A stretch of DNA of 31,530 bases from CAYPEK01 sp964409645 (GTDB lineage Bacteria; UBP15; UBA6099), in NCBI GenBank assembly GCA_964409645.1, contig CAYPEK010000045.1, positions 1-31,530 on the forward strand. Reading direction: 5' to 3'. Positions 1 to 8,492 of this stretch are shown in pieces. The notes beneath the pieces were generated by a model. The model ran no database searches and was not told the origin of the DNA. It saw only the letters and a program-made list of their open reading frames with translations. Position 1 is the first letter of the stretch; the number at the start of each line of letters is the position of its first letter. Both the position numbers and the translations under genes were made by a program.

Positions 1-500
1 ATTTCCCAGTAGCGAATCGCGCCGCCGTAAACCTTTTCGTTCCTTTCCGCAATCGCGCGGACGAAGTTGCGCCAGTCGTCGAGATCCGCCGGCGGAGACG
101 ACCCAAGGTTCGAGTACGGCGACGGCGCGTCCGGGTTCTTCGCAGCCCACTTCGGCGACATCCCTATCGTGAAGATGATCTTCGCGCCCTTTGCGCGCGC
201 GAGCGCCGCGTAGCTGTCGAGCAACTTCCAGTCAAACTCGCCCTTACGCGGCTCGATGGTCGGCCACACCGCGCCGGAGTCCCACGTGCGGAACACCGCG
301 AACGGCGCGTTTGCGAACGCCGTCTCATAGCCCGGCTTATCGTGGTCGTGCATGCAGAAATAGTTTTCGGAGAAAGGCTTCGCGTCCGCCGGGGTGTTCA
401 CCGGGGCGTCGGTTGCGGCAGCCCGCGCCGACGCACTGTTAAACATCAAAATTGAGAGCGCTGCAAACACTAAAAACGATTTGATTCGGCTCAAACTCAT
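1..500 (-). CDS. Secreted glycoside hydrolase, GH39/GH-A-like (partial, C-terminus outside window)
   Basis: The reading frame is open from an ATG at 500 to the window edge, giving about 166 residues, so only the N-terminal part is visible. It begins with a signal peptide (MSLSRIKSFLVFAALSILMF, then an Ala-rich cleavage region). The mature part looks like the start of a clan GH-A beta/alpha barrel: an FRTWDSGAVW strand, then WPTIEPRKGEFDWKLLD, in which 'P.kGeFdW..LD' is typical of GH39, GH5 and GH10-like enzymes, then AKIIFTIGMSPKWAA. The last visible residues, YGGAIRYWE, lie just before where the catalytic acid/base strand would be. The ATG overlaps the TGA of the upstream UROD-like gene (ATGA), so translation is probably coupled. 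The protein is likely exported to act on polysaccharide. The exact GH family cannot be fixed from this fragment. Confidence 0.8.
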   Translation of the reverse strand, partial: MSLSRIKSFLVFAALSILMFNSASARAAATDAPVNTPADAKPFSENYFCMHDHDKPGYETAFANAPFAVFRTWDSGAVWPTIEPRKGEFDWKLLDSYAALARAKGAKIIFTIGMSPKWAAKNPDAPSPYSNLGSSPPADLDDWRNFVRAIAERNEKVYGGAIRYWE

Positions 501-1591
501 GCTTCTGATTTCTTTCGTCCCCAGCTCGCGCGGCGCTGACCGAACACAAAGAAATAGTACCGCATCAGGGTGAACTGACCCCACGTCAGCCCTATCGCGG
601 TCGGCTGCATGTACGTCGTGCCGATCAGGCCGCCGCCGTTGCTTCCGAGCCGCTTGATCAGCTTCTTCGATTCGCGGCCGATCTTCCCGCCGTCCGCGCC
701 CGGCATTATTCGCTGCACGTCCAGCGGCGACATGTAAGTCAGGCGTCCCGCCGTGTGCTCCGCGAGATATTCCGTACCGATCGCCTCAAGGTCATCCTTC
801 TGCAGGACGTCCAGTCCCACCTCGATCAGGTCGTCGATTATATCCTTAATCATTCCGCAACTGTGGAGGAAAAATTTCATCCCGTTGTCGTGGATCGCTT
901 CCGACAGGCGCGCGTAACGCGGCTTGATGAACCTGCGCCACATCGCCGGCGAGATCATCAGGCGGTGCTGCGTGCCCCAGTCGTCCGTCATCATCACGCC
1001 GTCGCAGCCGCGCGCCGCAAGCTCCTCCACCAGACCGATCTGCCATTCGTCCGTGATGCGGTCCAACAACCGTTCGAGTTTTTCCGGCCGCAGCGCGAGG
1101 TCTTCCATCGCCGTCGTGAATCCGCGCAGGAAGTGCGTCCGCTCCCATAGGCCCGCCCCGAGATCGCCGAGAATGAACTTGCCGTTGCCGAACACGTCCA
1201 CGATCCGCTCGAACGTCTCGAATCTCTCCGGCCTGTGCGGGTCCGGCAGCGGGAACGAGTCCACCGCGTCGAGATCCGCCAGCGGGCTGAACGTCACCTC
1301 GCCCACATTGTCCGACGTCAGCGCCTCGCGGATAACCCCGAACTCGTCTTCCTTCGCGACGTGCTTCGATGGCCAGTTCTGAAGCGTCCATTCCTTCCAG
1401 CGCCAGTTGCCGAGCGCGTAAAGCAGGTCGTGCATATACGGCGCGTGACCTTCCTTCGGCTGCCAGTCCCCCGCGGGATACACCCACATGAAACAGACAT
1501 CGCCGAGCGCCGGCACCGGATGCAGAAACGGAATCCTGTCCGGGTTCCTGAACTCGATCGCCCTCAGCATTCGTTCTTTGCCGGTCATCAT
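497..1591 (-). CDS. Uroporphyrinogen decarboxylase (URO-D) family protein, probably not HemE
   Basis: This protein of about 364 residues has the URO-D/corrinoid methyltransferase barrel fold. It starts MMTGKERMLRAIEFRNPDRI, a typical family N-terminus. Later it carries GVMMTDDWGTQ and FFLHSCGMIKDIIDDLIEVG, where the His-x-Cys-Gly segment is typical of the methyltransferase-like branch. I chose the ATG at 1591 because a GGGAGG ribosome-binding site lies just upstream; the longer frame to 1657 has none. The gene lies between two glycosidase genes on the same strand and ends in an ATGA overlap with the next one. Proteins of this branch often occur in glycan-degradation operons, with no proven role in haem synthesis. 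A demethylase or methyltransferase role is possible, but the substrate is unknown. Confidence 0.85.
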   Translation of the reverse strand: MMTGKERMLRAIEFRNPDRIPFLHPVPALGDVCFMWVYPAGDWQPKEGHAPYMHDLLYALGNWRWKEWTLQNWPSKHVAKEDEFGVIREALTSDNVGEVTFSPLADLDAVDSFPLPDPHRPERFETFERIVDVFGNGKFILGDLGAGLWERTHFLRGFTTAMEDLALRPEKLERLLDRITDEWQIGLVEELAARGCDGVMMTDDWGTQHRLMISPAMWRRFIKPRYARLSEAIHDNGMKFFLHSCGMIKDIIDDLIEVGLDVLQKDDLEAIGTEYLAEHTAGRLTYMSPLDVQRIMPGADGGKIGRESKKLIKRLGSNGGGLIGTTYMQPTAIGLTWGQFTLMRYYFFVFGQRRASWGRKKSEA

Positions 1592-1683
1592 TGCCGCCTC
1601 CCTTCGCGCGCCGTTCCGCGCGACACCATTATACACCACGCACGGCGGCGCAAACACCTGCCGTAATTTTGCCGTTCTGTCAG

Positions 1684-1701
1684 CCGGGAATTAATTCCCA
1701 G
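1684..1701. repeat. Short palindrome, copy 1 of a dispersed family
   Basis: The 14-bp perfect palindrome GGGAATTAATTCCC (1686-1699) lies in the 152-bp gap between the mannosidase stop and the UROD-like start. The surrounding 18 bp match the segment at 24247-24264 at 15 of 18 positions, and the mismatches keep it nearly palindromic. It could be a regulatory site or a repetitive extragenic palindrome. Confidence 0.5.
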
Positions 1702-1743
1702 CATCGAAAGCGACGCTGAATCGTTACACCCCAAATGAAAAGT

Positions 1744-4700
1744 TTATTGGATCTTTATATGAACGGTATCAGTGTAAACGGCGATACCCTTCATTATTAT
1801 CTTAACCATCGCGACTTCGCTGCCGGGCAACGCATCCGGCGGCGCGCTCACTTTAAAATTCAACTTCCCGCTGCCGCCCGGCGCAAGCTCGAACTCGCTC
1901 TGCCTCGGCCCCGCTTCGATATGGCTGAACATGCCGCCCTCGCTCCATGTGCCGATCGGCGACACGAGCACCGCGCGGCCCACCACCTTCTGGCCGAACG
2001 GGTTCCGCAGGTTCACGCTGAACGCAGCCTCGCCACCCCGCTTTACAACCACTTCGCCCGGCGACAGCGACGCGTATTCGCGATTGAACACTGCCTCCGC
2101 CCCGCGAAACGCCATCCCCCACATCGGGGCGGCTTCCGCGCCCTGCTCGCAGCGGACCGCTATCATGTTCTCGCCGTCCTCAATGATGTACTTCCTTTCG
2201 ACGTTCGGCTTGTACTGCCTCCCGTGAACATCCGTCCTCGCGAGGTTGCCGTTGATGTAAACCGTGATCGTCGCGCCGTCCGGACGCTCGAAAAGCATCT
2301 GGTAGTTTGTCATACCCTTCGGAATAAATATCTTCTTCCGGTACCATGCCACACCCGCTCCACGGCCCGCGCTGCTCCAGAACCGCGCGAGCGGCACGCT
2401 CTTCCATCCCGAATCGTCCAGCGCGGGGTCGCTCCACGATGGATCGTCGCCCTCCTTGACACGCCAGTTGCTGAACGTCAATACATCCTCATAAGCCGCG
2501 CCGTCGCTCCCGATCCGCGCGGCGACGAACCCACGCGTAAGCTTCACCGGATCGAGATTGCCGATGCGCACCACAAACGCGCGCGTCTCCTTCGGCGCGA
2601 GGTCGTATGCCGCGCCGCCGGTCACCTTCGCCCCGGCAGGCACGTCGAACTTCACCTCGCCCTTCGCGCGGCCCTCTTTCAGGTTGCTCGCCACAGTAAC
2701 GCGCGCCACGAGCGTCCGCCCGCCGTCCTCGTAACCCTCGGGTTCGACCGCAATCGCGACAGGCATGAAACCCATCGGCGCGGCGCCTTCATTCGTCTGC
2801 CAATAACGGGCCTCCAGAGGCGCCTTCCGCACATTCTTCGCTACAGCCGCGGCGAACAAATCTTTTCCGCCGCCGACCTCAAATGAATACGTCCCGATCT
2901 TGAACGGCCCGAGTTCCACCGGCGCGGAGTTCGCCGTTACCTTCAGCGCCGAACCCGCGTTGTCGAGCATGTCCGACTCGTTCGCCGCCGCAATGCCGAA
3001 CCGCGCCGAGAACACGCCCGCCGTCGCGTGCGTCCCGGGGTTGTACATGCGGACGATTATCCGATTCGTCGCGGGCGAGCCGCCCGGATTCGTTATCTCC
3101 GGCCATCCGGCAGGCTTGAACGTTGTCACTATCGCATTCGCGTCCCCCGTGTCCGCGAACGACCGGCGCGCGCCGGTCAGCTTGCCGCCGTGCAGACCCG
3201 TCTGAACCGCGATCAGCGGAAAATTGAACGCGTAGCCCGCGCGCGGCGCATTCGCGTTTTCCCAGCCGCCCGCGAGCGGCAGCAACGCGTAGTGGAACAC
3301 ACGGGTCCAGTGCTCGAGCTCCCAGTTCTCCGTATAGTCGTTTCCGGCAGGGAAGCCGGTTGAACTGCGCATCAGCGACACCGTTATCGTTCCGTCCGGC
3401 TCGACGCTCGTGCCCGAATTTCCGGCGTTAATCAGCGCCAGCCCCACGTTGTCCATCGGCTCGCGGTACTCCGTTGCGTTCATGTCCGCCGGAAGTTCGA
3501 TATCACCAACCGTACCTAACTGGGCCGCCATCTTGTCCACTTGCACGTCCAGCGTTTCCGCCGAGCCGCTTTCGACAATCAGCGACGGCGCGGGTTTTGT
3601 TTCTCCCGACGCGGGCGGCGTTGCGAACACCATCGTTGTGTCCCCTTCTGCCAGATAGCGGAACTTGCCCGCAACCATCGGGTCAAGCTTCTTAAGCAGC
3701 TCCTCCGTCCGCGCGTTGTTGCCCCCGTATCCGAGCAGTATCCGGAACCCGTACAGCCCTTCGTACTCGGCGTCCGAGTCGTACGCTACAGTCGTCGTAA
3801 CGCCGGACTTCGCGAGCGCGGCCGCGAGCCTGTTCGCCGCCGCCAGCGCGCGGCTGTCCTTCTTCGGCGCCACTATCTCGCCGAACACCAGCGGATATTG
3901 CGCGCCGCCGAACGAGAACGACGCCGCGGGCGAAAGCCCGTGCCAGTTGTACGACGGATATTCGCGGTCGATGTCCGGTCCCGCTCCGGAGTGCTTCATG
4001 AAAACACCGTTGCGCGGCCGCGTGACCGTCGCGAACCGCTCCTCGAAAACCGGCGCCGAGTTCCCTGTCGAAGCCGTGAACCCGGCCTTGAACAGTATGT
4101 CGTGACCCTTGAAGCCGTTTATGTACGTCGTGAACGCCACCGGCCCGCCGGTCTTGCAGAGCCGCGTCTCACGCACGATCTCCGGCAGCACTTCCATCAG
4201 TTCCGAGTCCGGTCCCGCCGCCCTCTCGCTCCTTGGCGCGGTCGTCGAAACGATCATGTCGCAGAGCGCTCCCCGGCGCACCTTCACCGACTTCGCGGGC
4301 GATTCGCCCGTGCTCCAGTACTTGCCGTCCGAGTTCAGCGTCCACGGCGAACTGCCCTTCTGGTGCTCTCGCACGGCATATATCTCGTTGCCGGGGTGGT
4401 CCGTGTTGCGGATCAGCTCCCGGCCGGATTTTTTATCGTAAATGCTTTTGAGGCCGCCGCCGCGTGACGCGTCCGCCTCGACGCGGTAATAAGCGTTCTC
4501 GATCGCCACGCCCGCCGACTCCGCCGGGACCGCACCGGCCGTGAAACTCTTCGTCGGAACCGCGTAGTAAACCGCGTATCCCATCGGCGGCACGTCCCGC
4601 GCCTCGAAAATCACGCGAGCTTCGCGGTAAGGCGGCTTCGCGCCCGAGCCCGCGAGCTGGAACAGCGCCGGTTTTCCGTCGCCGTCGATCACTTTGAACG

Positions 4701-5991
4701 CCGCTACGGGTTTCGCGAACCTGACGACCGCTTCCGCGGCCTCCGTCCGTTTCCAATTGAGCTGATTAAACACAACGATCGGCGCCGCGCCGGCGGTTTT
4801 CGGCGCTCCGGCGGCCGTATTCACCGATTTGGCGATGGACGCCGCCGCGGTGTTCCGGCTCTCGAACGCCGCCGCCGCTCCCGCGTGCCAGCCCGCCAGA
4901 AGGTCGAGATTCACATTCTCGGTGTCCGACGCCGTGAGGCCGTCGTGGTGTTCTCCGAACAGCAACTGCCTCCATGCGAAGTCGAGCGCCGCCCACGGAT
5001 ACGCCGCGCCGTTTATTATCCCGTCTATAGTGCCGAAAAATTCAGCCTCGTACAGCAGGTTCTCCAACCGGCGGTTCGCCGCTTTCGTGTCCGAGCGGCT
5101 CGTGTAGCAGCCGTTGAAGATCGGGTTCTGGTCGCGGCTGACTTCAGGCGCCACCATACCTGACTCCGCGAGGCTCTTCTCCTCCGCGTCGAAAAAATCC
5201 GATATCTTCGCTGAGACGAGCTCGTACGTGGTCTTGTTTTTAATGCGAATGCTGATCGACCTGTCCGGCTCCTCGAAGTCCCCCGCCGACATGAAAAGCG
5301 AGTTCGGCGTAAGCGAGTAATATCCAGTTTCGCCGCTGCTTAGAGAGGCGGTGCCGGAGTTGCCGACATAAGAGATCATTTTTGTCAGGATAGTGCTGCC
5401 GTCCGGCGCCAGCCAGCGGTAATCGAGCGGCATATTGGTGTAGTTGCCGCGTTGGAATATAGCGTACTTGTGGCCGGTGCCGAGCAGAATCTGCGGAAGC
5501 TGCGGCGCATGGCCGAATACGTCGTGCTGCGCGGCGGTGACCACCCGCGCGCCGAACTCGGCCTGCTTGTACAGCGCGCCGAACTGAAAGTTGCGTATCA
5601 GCGCCTCGCCCGACACCGACGACTCGTCCGGCTCGTTGTAGCCGCTCGTGAACTCCACCCTGCCCTCGCCGACGAGCTTCAGCAGCCGCGCGCGGTCCGC
5701 TGGGTAAGCGTCCCAGTACGGCTTCAGATAGTCCACCTCCGCAAGCTCGAAGTTGAAACGCGGTTCCAGCTCCCCGTATTCGATCTGCTGGTGCAGCACG
5801 GCGAATTCGCGGAGCGTCTCGCCGCCCTGAGTGCTCGTCCACACCGGGTCGTAGTGCGAATGGGAGACGAGGAACACCTTTTTCTTCGCCCCGGCCTTTT
5901 TCTTCGCGCCGTCAGTCAGCGCCCCGGAGGACGCCGCAATCAGGCACGCACAAAACAGCAACGCGGATATCATATATTTCCGTTTCGTCAT
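1744..5991 (-). CDS. Large secreted GH38-type alpha-mannosidase
   Basis: A protein of about 1415 residues. The ATG at 5991 was chosen because a GAGGT ribosome-binding site precedes it and it opens directly with a signal peptide (MTKRKYMISALLFCACLIAA); the frame upstream to 6030 is hydrophilic. A Lys-rich linker is followed by HSHYDPVW (about residues 44-51), the zinc-binding start of GH38 domains. QHDVFGHAPQLPQIL carries the expected nucleophile Asp, and FGEHHDGLTASD matches the later metal-binding His-His-Asp segment. The middle is a beta-rich mannosidase C-terminal region. About 400 extra residues follow: a GH2-like jelly-roll (AWYRKKIFIPKGM, then GATITVYINGN) and a terminal Ig-like NEW3-type domain. 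The length exceeds the usual 800-1100 residues. It is first in an operon with the UROD-like gene and the partial glycosidase. The probable role is trimming of alpha-mannosides in the periplasm or outside the cell. Confidence 0.85.
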   Translation of the reverse strand: MTKRKYMISALLFCACLIAASSGALTDGAKKKAGAKKKVFLVSHSHYDPVWTSTQGGETLREFAVLHQQIEYGELEPRFNFELAEVDYLKPYWDAYPADRARLLKLVGEGRVEFTSGYNEPDESSVSGEALIRNFQFGALYKQAEFGARVVTAAQHDVFGHAPQLPQILLGTGHKYAIFQRGNYTNMPLDYRWLAPDGSTILTKMISYVGNSGTASLSSGETGYYSLTPNSLFMSAGDFEEPDRSISIRIKNKTTYELVSAKISDFFDAEEKSLAESGMVAPEVSRDQNPIFNGCYTSRSDTKAANRRLENLLYEAEFFGTIDGIINGAAYPWAALDFAWRQLLFGEHHDGLTASDTENVNLDLLAGWHAGAAAAFESRNTAAASIAKSVNTAAGAPKTAGAAPIVVFNQLNWKRTEAAEAVVRFAKPVAAFKVIDGDGKPALFQLAGSGAKPPYREARVIFEARDVPPMGYAVYYAVPTKSFTAGAVPAESAGVAIENAYYRVEADASRGGGLKSIYDKKSGRELIRNTDHPGNEIYAVREHQKGSSPWTLNSDGKYWSTGESPAKSVKVRRGALCDMIVSTTAPRSERAAGPDSELMEVLPEIVRETRLCKTGGPVAFTTYINGFKGHDILFKAGFTASTGNSAPVFEERFATVTRPRNGVFMKHSGAGPDIDREYPSYNWHGLSPAASFSFGGAQYPLVFGEIVAPKKDSRALAAANRLAAALAKSGVTTTVAYDSDAEYEGLYGFRILLGYGGNNARTEELLKKLDPMVAGKFRYLAEGDTTMVFATPPASGETKPAPSLIVESGSAETLDVQVDKMAAQLGTVGDIELPADMNATEYREPMDNVGLALINAGNSGTSVEPDGTITVSLMRSSTGFPAGNDYTENWELEHWTRVFHYALLPLAGGWENANAPRAGYAFNFPLIAVQTGLHGGKLTGARRSFADTGDANAIVTTFKPAGWPEITNPGGSPATNRIIVRMYNPGTHATAGVFSARFGIAAANESDMLDNAGSALKVTANSAPVELGPFKIGTYSFEVGGGKDLFAAAVAKNVRKAPLEARYWQTNEGAAPMGFMPVAIAVEPEGYEDGGRTLVARVTVASNLKEGRAKGEVKFDVPAGAKVTGGAAYDLAPKETRAFVVRIGNLDPVKLTRGFVAARIGSDGAAYEDVLTFSNWRVKEGDDPSWSDPALDDSGWKSVPLARFWSSAGRGAGVAWYRKKIFIPKGMTNYQMLFERPDGATITVYINGNLARTDVHGRQYKPNVERKYIIEDGENMIAVRCEQGAEAAPMWGMAFRGAEAVFNREYASLSPGEVVVKRGGEAAFSVNLRNPFGQKVVGRAVLVSPIGTWSEGGMFSHIEAGPRQSEFELAPGGSGKLNFKVSAPPDALPGSEVAMVKIIMKGIAVYTDTVHIKIQ

Positions 5992-6796
5992 TTCTGACCT
6001 CGTTTCTTCTGAAGACCGCCCTTGGCGCATATCCCGAACATAATACCGATTTTAGGCTTGTCGCGCATCACTTTTATGTTTTCCGCCGACCCGAGAATTA
6101 TTAACCTAAATCCGCCATTAGGATTTGGTTGCGATGATTCAGAGCGGATGAAATGCGAGGCGGAAGGTGCATTTTTGCAGTGAGTGTACTGGGATGTACA
6201 TGAACAAAAAAATGTGCCGACAACGAAGCAGTTCACCGCTATGAACATCGCCCCGGATTCGTTTCTTTATTGACGAATCCGGGATTAATCGCTTTTTAAG
6301 TTGACCTGATGAATGTGTCATATAATACCCGAAAGAATCGGTCGGGTTATTTCCGCGAGCGACCGGATACTATCGTAAAACAGCATAAGTCGGCCAGCGC
6401 GGGCCGGAGATATATTTTTAAAGATTGGGGGGCGGGAAAGGCTGCAAAACAGGCAGAGGCAAAAAATTAATATTTTTAATTTACAACTTGATTTTGTTTG
6501 TTGTAAAATACCGTTGAGTTAAAAATTTTCAAGGCTCACGGCAAAAAGAATTAATTGCCGATGAGCGCGGCGGATACCGATGAAGCGTTTGCGTGAAGTC
6601 GGTTTTGATCAAAAAAAGACCTCGGCGGACTCACACCAGCCGAACGGCTTCCATATCACCAAAACACATTCTCGTCCAACAAGAAAACACCATAAGCACC
6701 GGTGCAACCGCGGGCAGGCGCCTGCGTCAATATAAATCCCGTACGGCTGGCCCTGCGGGAGGAAAGACCTGAAAACAACCAAGGAGGCAATTGGAA
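5992..6796. other. Intergenic region between divergent genes
   Basis: About 800 bp with no convincing gene. The left part must hold the mannosidase promoter (-) and the right part the leader of the epimerase gene (+). It contains the hairpin listed separately at 6252-6283, an AT-rich stretch around 6460-6530 and three short palindromes at 6696-6746. Minus-strand frames of 60-90 codons here lack a ribosome-binding site and protein-like composition. Confidence 0.6.
6252..6283. repeat. Perfect 11-bp stem-loop
   Basis: CCCGGATTCGT at 6252-6262 pairs exactly with ACGAATCCGGG at 6273-6283 across a 10-nt loop. A short T run follows only after about 10 nt on the plus strand, so it is not a clear intrinsic terminator. 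It lies between two divergently transcribed genes. Confidence 0.5.
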
Positions 6797-7981
6797 ATGG
6801 CAAAGAAACCCGAAACCAAAGCGGCGCCGAAAAAAGCGGCGGCAAAGAAACCCGCAGCGAAAAAGGCGGCCCCCAAGACTGCAAAAAAACCTGCGGCGAA
6901 AAAACCGAGCATTACCGATGTGAAGACTCCGAAGACAGCGGTCGTAACCGGCGCGTCAGGCTTCGCCGGCGGCCACATGGTCGATCTGCTCATCGAAAAA
7001 GGCTACAAAGTCATCGCGACCGACCTCGAAAAGGCGCCCCGCGAGTATCTCAACCCGGCGGCAACATTCGTCCCGGCCGACATCACGAACCCGAAATCGC
7101 TCGAATCGCTCTTCAACAAGATGAAAATCGACAAGGTTTTCCATCCGGCGGCCGTGTTCGACTACGAAGCCCCGTGGGAGCTATGCGAAAAAGTCAACGT
7201 CGGCGGCATGAGAAACATGTGCGACGCGTCGCTCAAAAACAAAGTACGCCGCTTCGTCCTGTTCTCGACAGTTTCAGTCTATGGACATCCGGAACCCGAT
7301 GAACTTCCCGTCCGCGAGGACAACGCGAAACGCCCCGGCACCAACTACGAACGCTCGAAGCTGATGCAGGAAGAAATGGGCGTGGACTACTGCTCGAAGG
7401 GTCTGCCCGTCGCGGTCCTGCGCCCGGCCCCCGTGTACGGCCCGCGCAACACCTACGGAATGGCGACAATCCTTTTCCTTCTCGCCAAGTTCCCGATCCT
7501 TCCGTTCCCGGTCAATTTCGACTCGAACATCGTCGGCGTGCACGTCCGTGACGTCGTCGGCGCCGCGTACTTCCTCTCGACTCAGGACAAGGCAATCGGC
7601 GAAGCGTACAACATCATCGACAACACCCGCTACACAATCCGCGAGTTCGTCGAATTCGTATGCCCGCTCATGAACGTTCACATCATCCCGATCTTCATCC
7701 CGCAGGACCTCCTGCTGAAGCTCGCGGACCGCGCCGCGGACGCCGCGAAATCCGCCTCGAAGGTCATGGGCACGCGCCCGTTCGTCGAGAAGGACATGAT
7801 TTATTACCTGAAGGCCATCTATCAGTTCAGCAACGAGAAAATCCGCTCCCTCGGCTACGAACTCGAATATCCGGACCTGCTCGAAGGCATCCGCGAGACA
7901 ATCGAGTGGTACAAAGACAACGGATTCCTCGACCGCTGGGACCTCTGGCAGAAGGCGCTGTTCACAAAAATGCCGCAGTAA
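6797..7981 (+). CDS. NAD(P)-dependent epimerase/dehydratase (extended SDR) with histone-H1-like N-terminal tail
   Basis: 394 residues. An AAGGAGG ribosome-binding site ends 9 nt before the ATG at 6797; the in-frame TTG at 6791 would be too close to it. Residues 1-37 are almost only Lys, Ala and Pro (AAKKPAAKKAAPK-like runs), as in bacterial histone-H1-like tails. An extended short-chain dehydrogenase follows: TGASGFAGGH at 51-60 is the Rossmann nucleotide-binding motif, LFSTVS at 155-160 supplies the Ser/Thr, and Y184ERSK188 is the catalytic Tyr-x3-Lys. The body resembles 3-beta-hydroxysteroid dehydrogenase/isomerase and sugar epimerase relatives (GVHVRDVVGAAYFL is typical). The substrate cannot be told and may be a sugar nucleotide or a sterol/hopanoid-like lipid. 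The tail may bind DNA or another polyanion. A strong terminator lies 74 bp downstream, so the gene is probably monocistronic. Confidence 0.88.
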   Translation: MAKKPETKAAPKKAAAKKPAAKKAAPKTAKKPAAKKPSITDVKTPKTAVVTGASGFAGGHMVDLLIEKGYKVIATDLEKAPREYLNPAATFVPADITNPKSLESLFNKMKIDKVFHPAAVFDYEAPWELCEKVNVGGMRNMCDASLKNKVRRFVLFSTVSVYGHPEPDELPVREDNAKRPGTNYERSKLMQEEMGVDYCSKGLPVAVLRPAPVYGPRNTYGMATILFLLAKFPILPFPVNFDSNIVGVHVRDVVGAAYFLSTQDKAIGEAYNIIDNTRYTIREFVEFVCPLMNVHIIPIFIPQDLLLKLADRAADAAKSASKVMGTRPFVEKDMIYYLKAIYQFSNEKIRSLGYELEYPDLLEGIRETIEWYKDNGFLDRWDLWQKALFTKMPQ

Positions 7982-7989
7982 GGGCATTC

Positions 7990-8019
7990 GTGCCGCCCTC
8001 AAACTTGTTTTGAGGGTGC
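7990..8019. repeat. Dispersed palindrome with CCCTCAAA arms, copy 1
   Basis: CCCTCAAA (7996-8003) pairs with TTTGAGGG (8009-8016). The flanking GTGCC and TGC also match the copy at 30163-30186 when that copy is reverse-complemented. Both copies lie just after the stop codon of a plus-strand gene. There is no T tract, so this is a repetitive extragenic palindrome rather than a terminator. Confidence 0.6.
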
Positions 8020-8054
8020 GGAACGTGTCAGTTTGACATACGGCAACAAAACCG

Positions 8055-8087
8055 CAGCCCCCGGATTTTCCGGGGGCTGTTTTTTTT
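8055..8087 (+). terminator. Strong rho-independent terminator of the epimerase gene
   Basis: CAGCCCCCGG at 8055-8064 pairs perfectly with CCGGGGGCTG at 8070-8079 around an ATTTT loop. Eight T residues follow directly (8080-8087). It ends transcription of the plus-strand epimerase gene. Confidence 0.93.
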
Positions 8088-8129
8088 AAAACAGCATCGA
8101 GTGGCGGATAGGTAGGACTGGCGAATGCT

Positions 8130-8245
8130 TTGTTATTCCATCCTACGACGTGACCGCTTGCTGACGCGCGCGGCTCGGATTTAATCTTTTGCCTTTCCCT
8201 CTATTCTCGCTACTGGCTACTCGCTACTGTTTCTCGCAAGTCCCG
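8130..8245 (+). repeat. Dispersed intergenic repeat, family A copy 1
   Basis: The 34-bp core at 8148-8181, beginning ACGTGACCGCTTGCTGACGC, is identical to 31416-31449 and nearly identical to the reverse complement of 31297-31333. Similarity to that inverted copy continues into the flank, with TTTAATCTTTT followed by pyrimidine-rich TACT/GCTACT phrases on both. No open frame is conserved, which fits a non-autonomous repeat. Confidence 0.65.
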
Positions 8246-8492
8246 CACCTACACATTTTATTTAAATTAAGCTGTACAACCGGCCTTTAAACGTGATAAA
8301 CTAGTGATTGCAGGGGGATGTATCAAAATATTATCATTACCCTTCGCGACCGTAACAGCGGCGCGTAGGTTCCGTCGGCCGTAAAAACGGTATTTCGACG
8401 GCGTCATCTAATTCGGGCGGCCTATCCGGTCGCCCTTTGATTTTAAAGCAAAACTCAACCAATACTTTACGTCAACTAAAACCATGTTTCAC
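8246..8492. other. Intergenic, no gene seen
   Basis: AT-rich sequence followed by a GC-rich imperfect hairpin around 8426-8447 (GGGCG and CGCCC arms) with a TTTGATTTT tail on the plus strand. It lies downstream of the minus-strand nucleoside hydrolase stop. The T-rich side is on the wrong strand to terminate that gene. Confidence 0.4.

Noticed and set aside
6252..6283. Terminator call for the 11-bp stem
   Set aside because: No T tract follows the stem directly and no gene ends before it on either strand.
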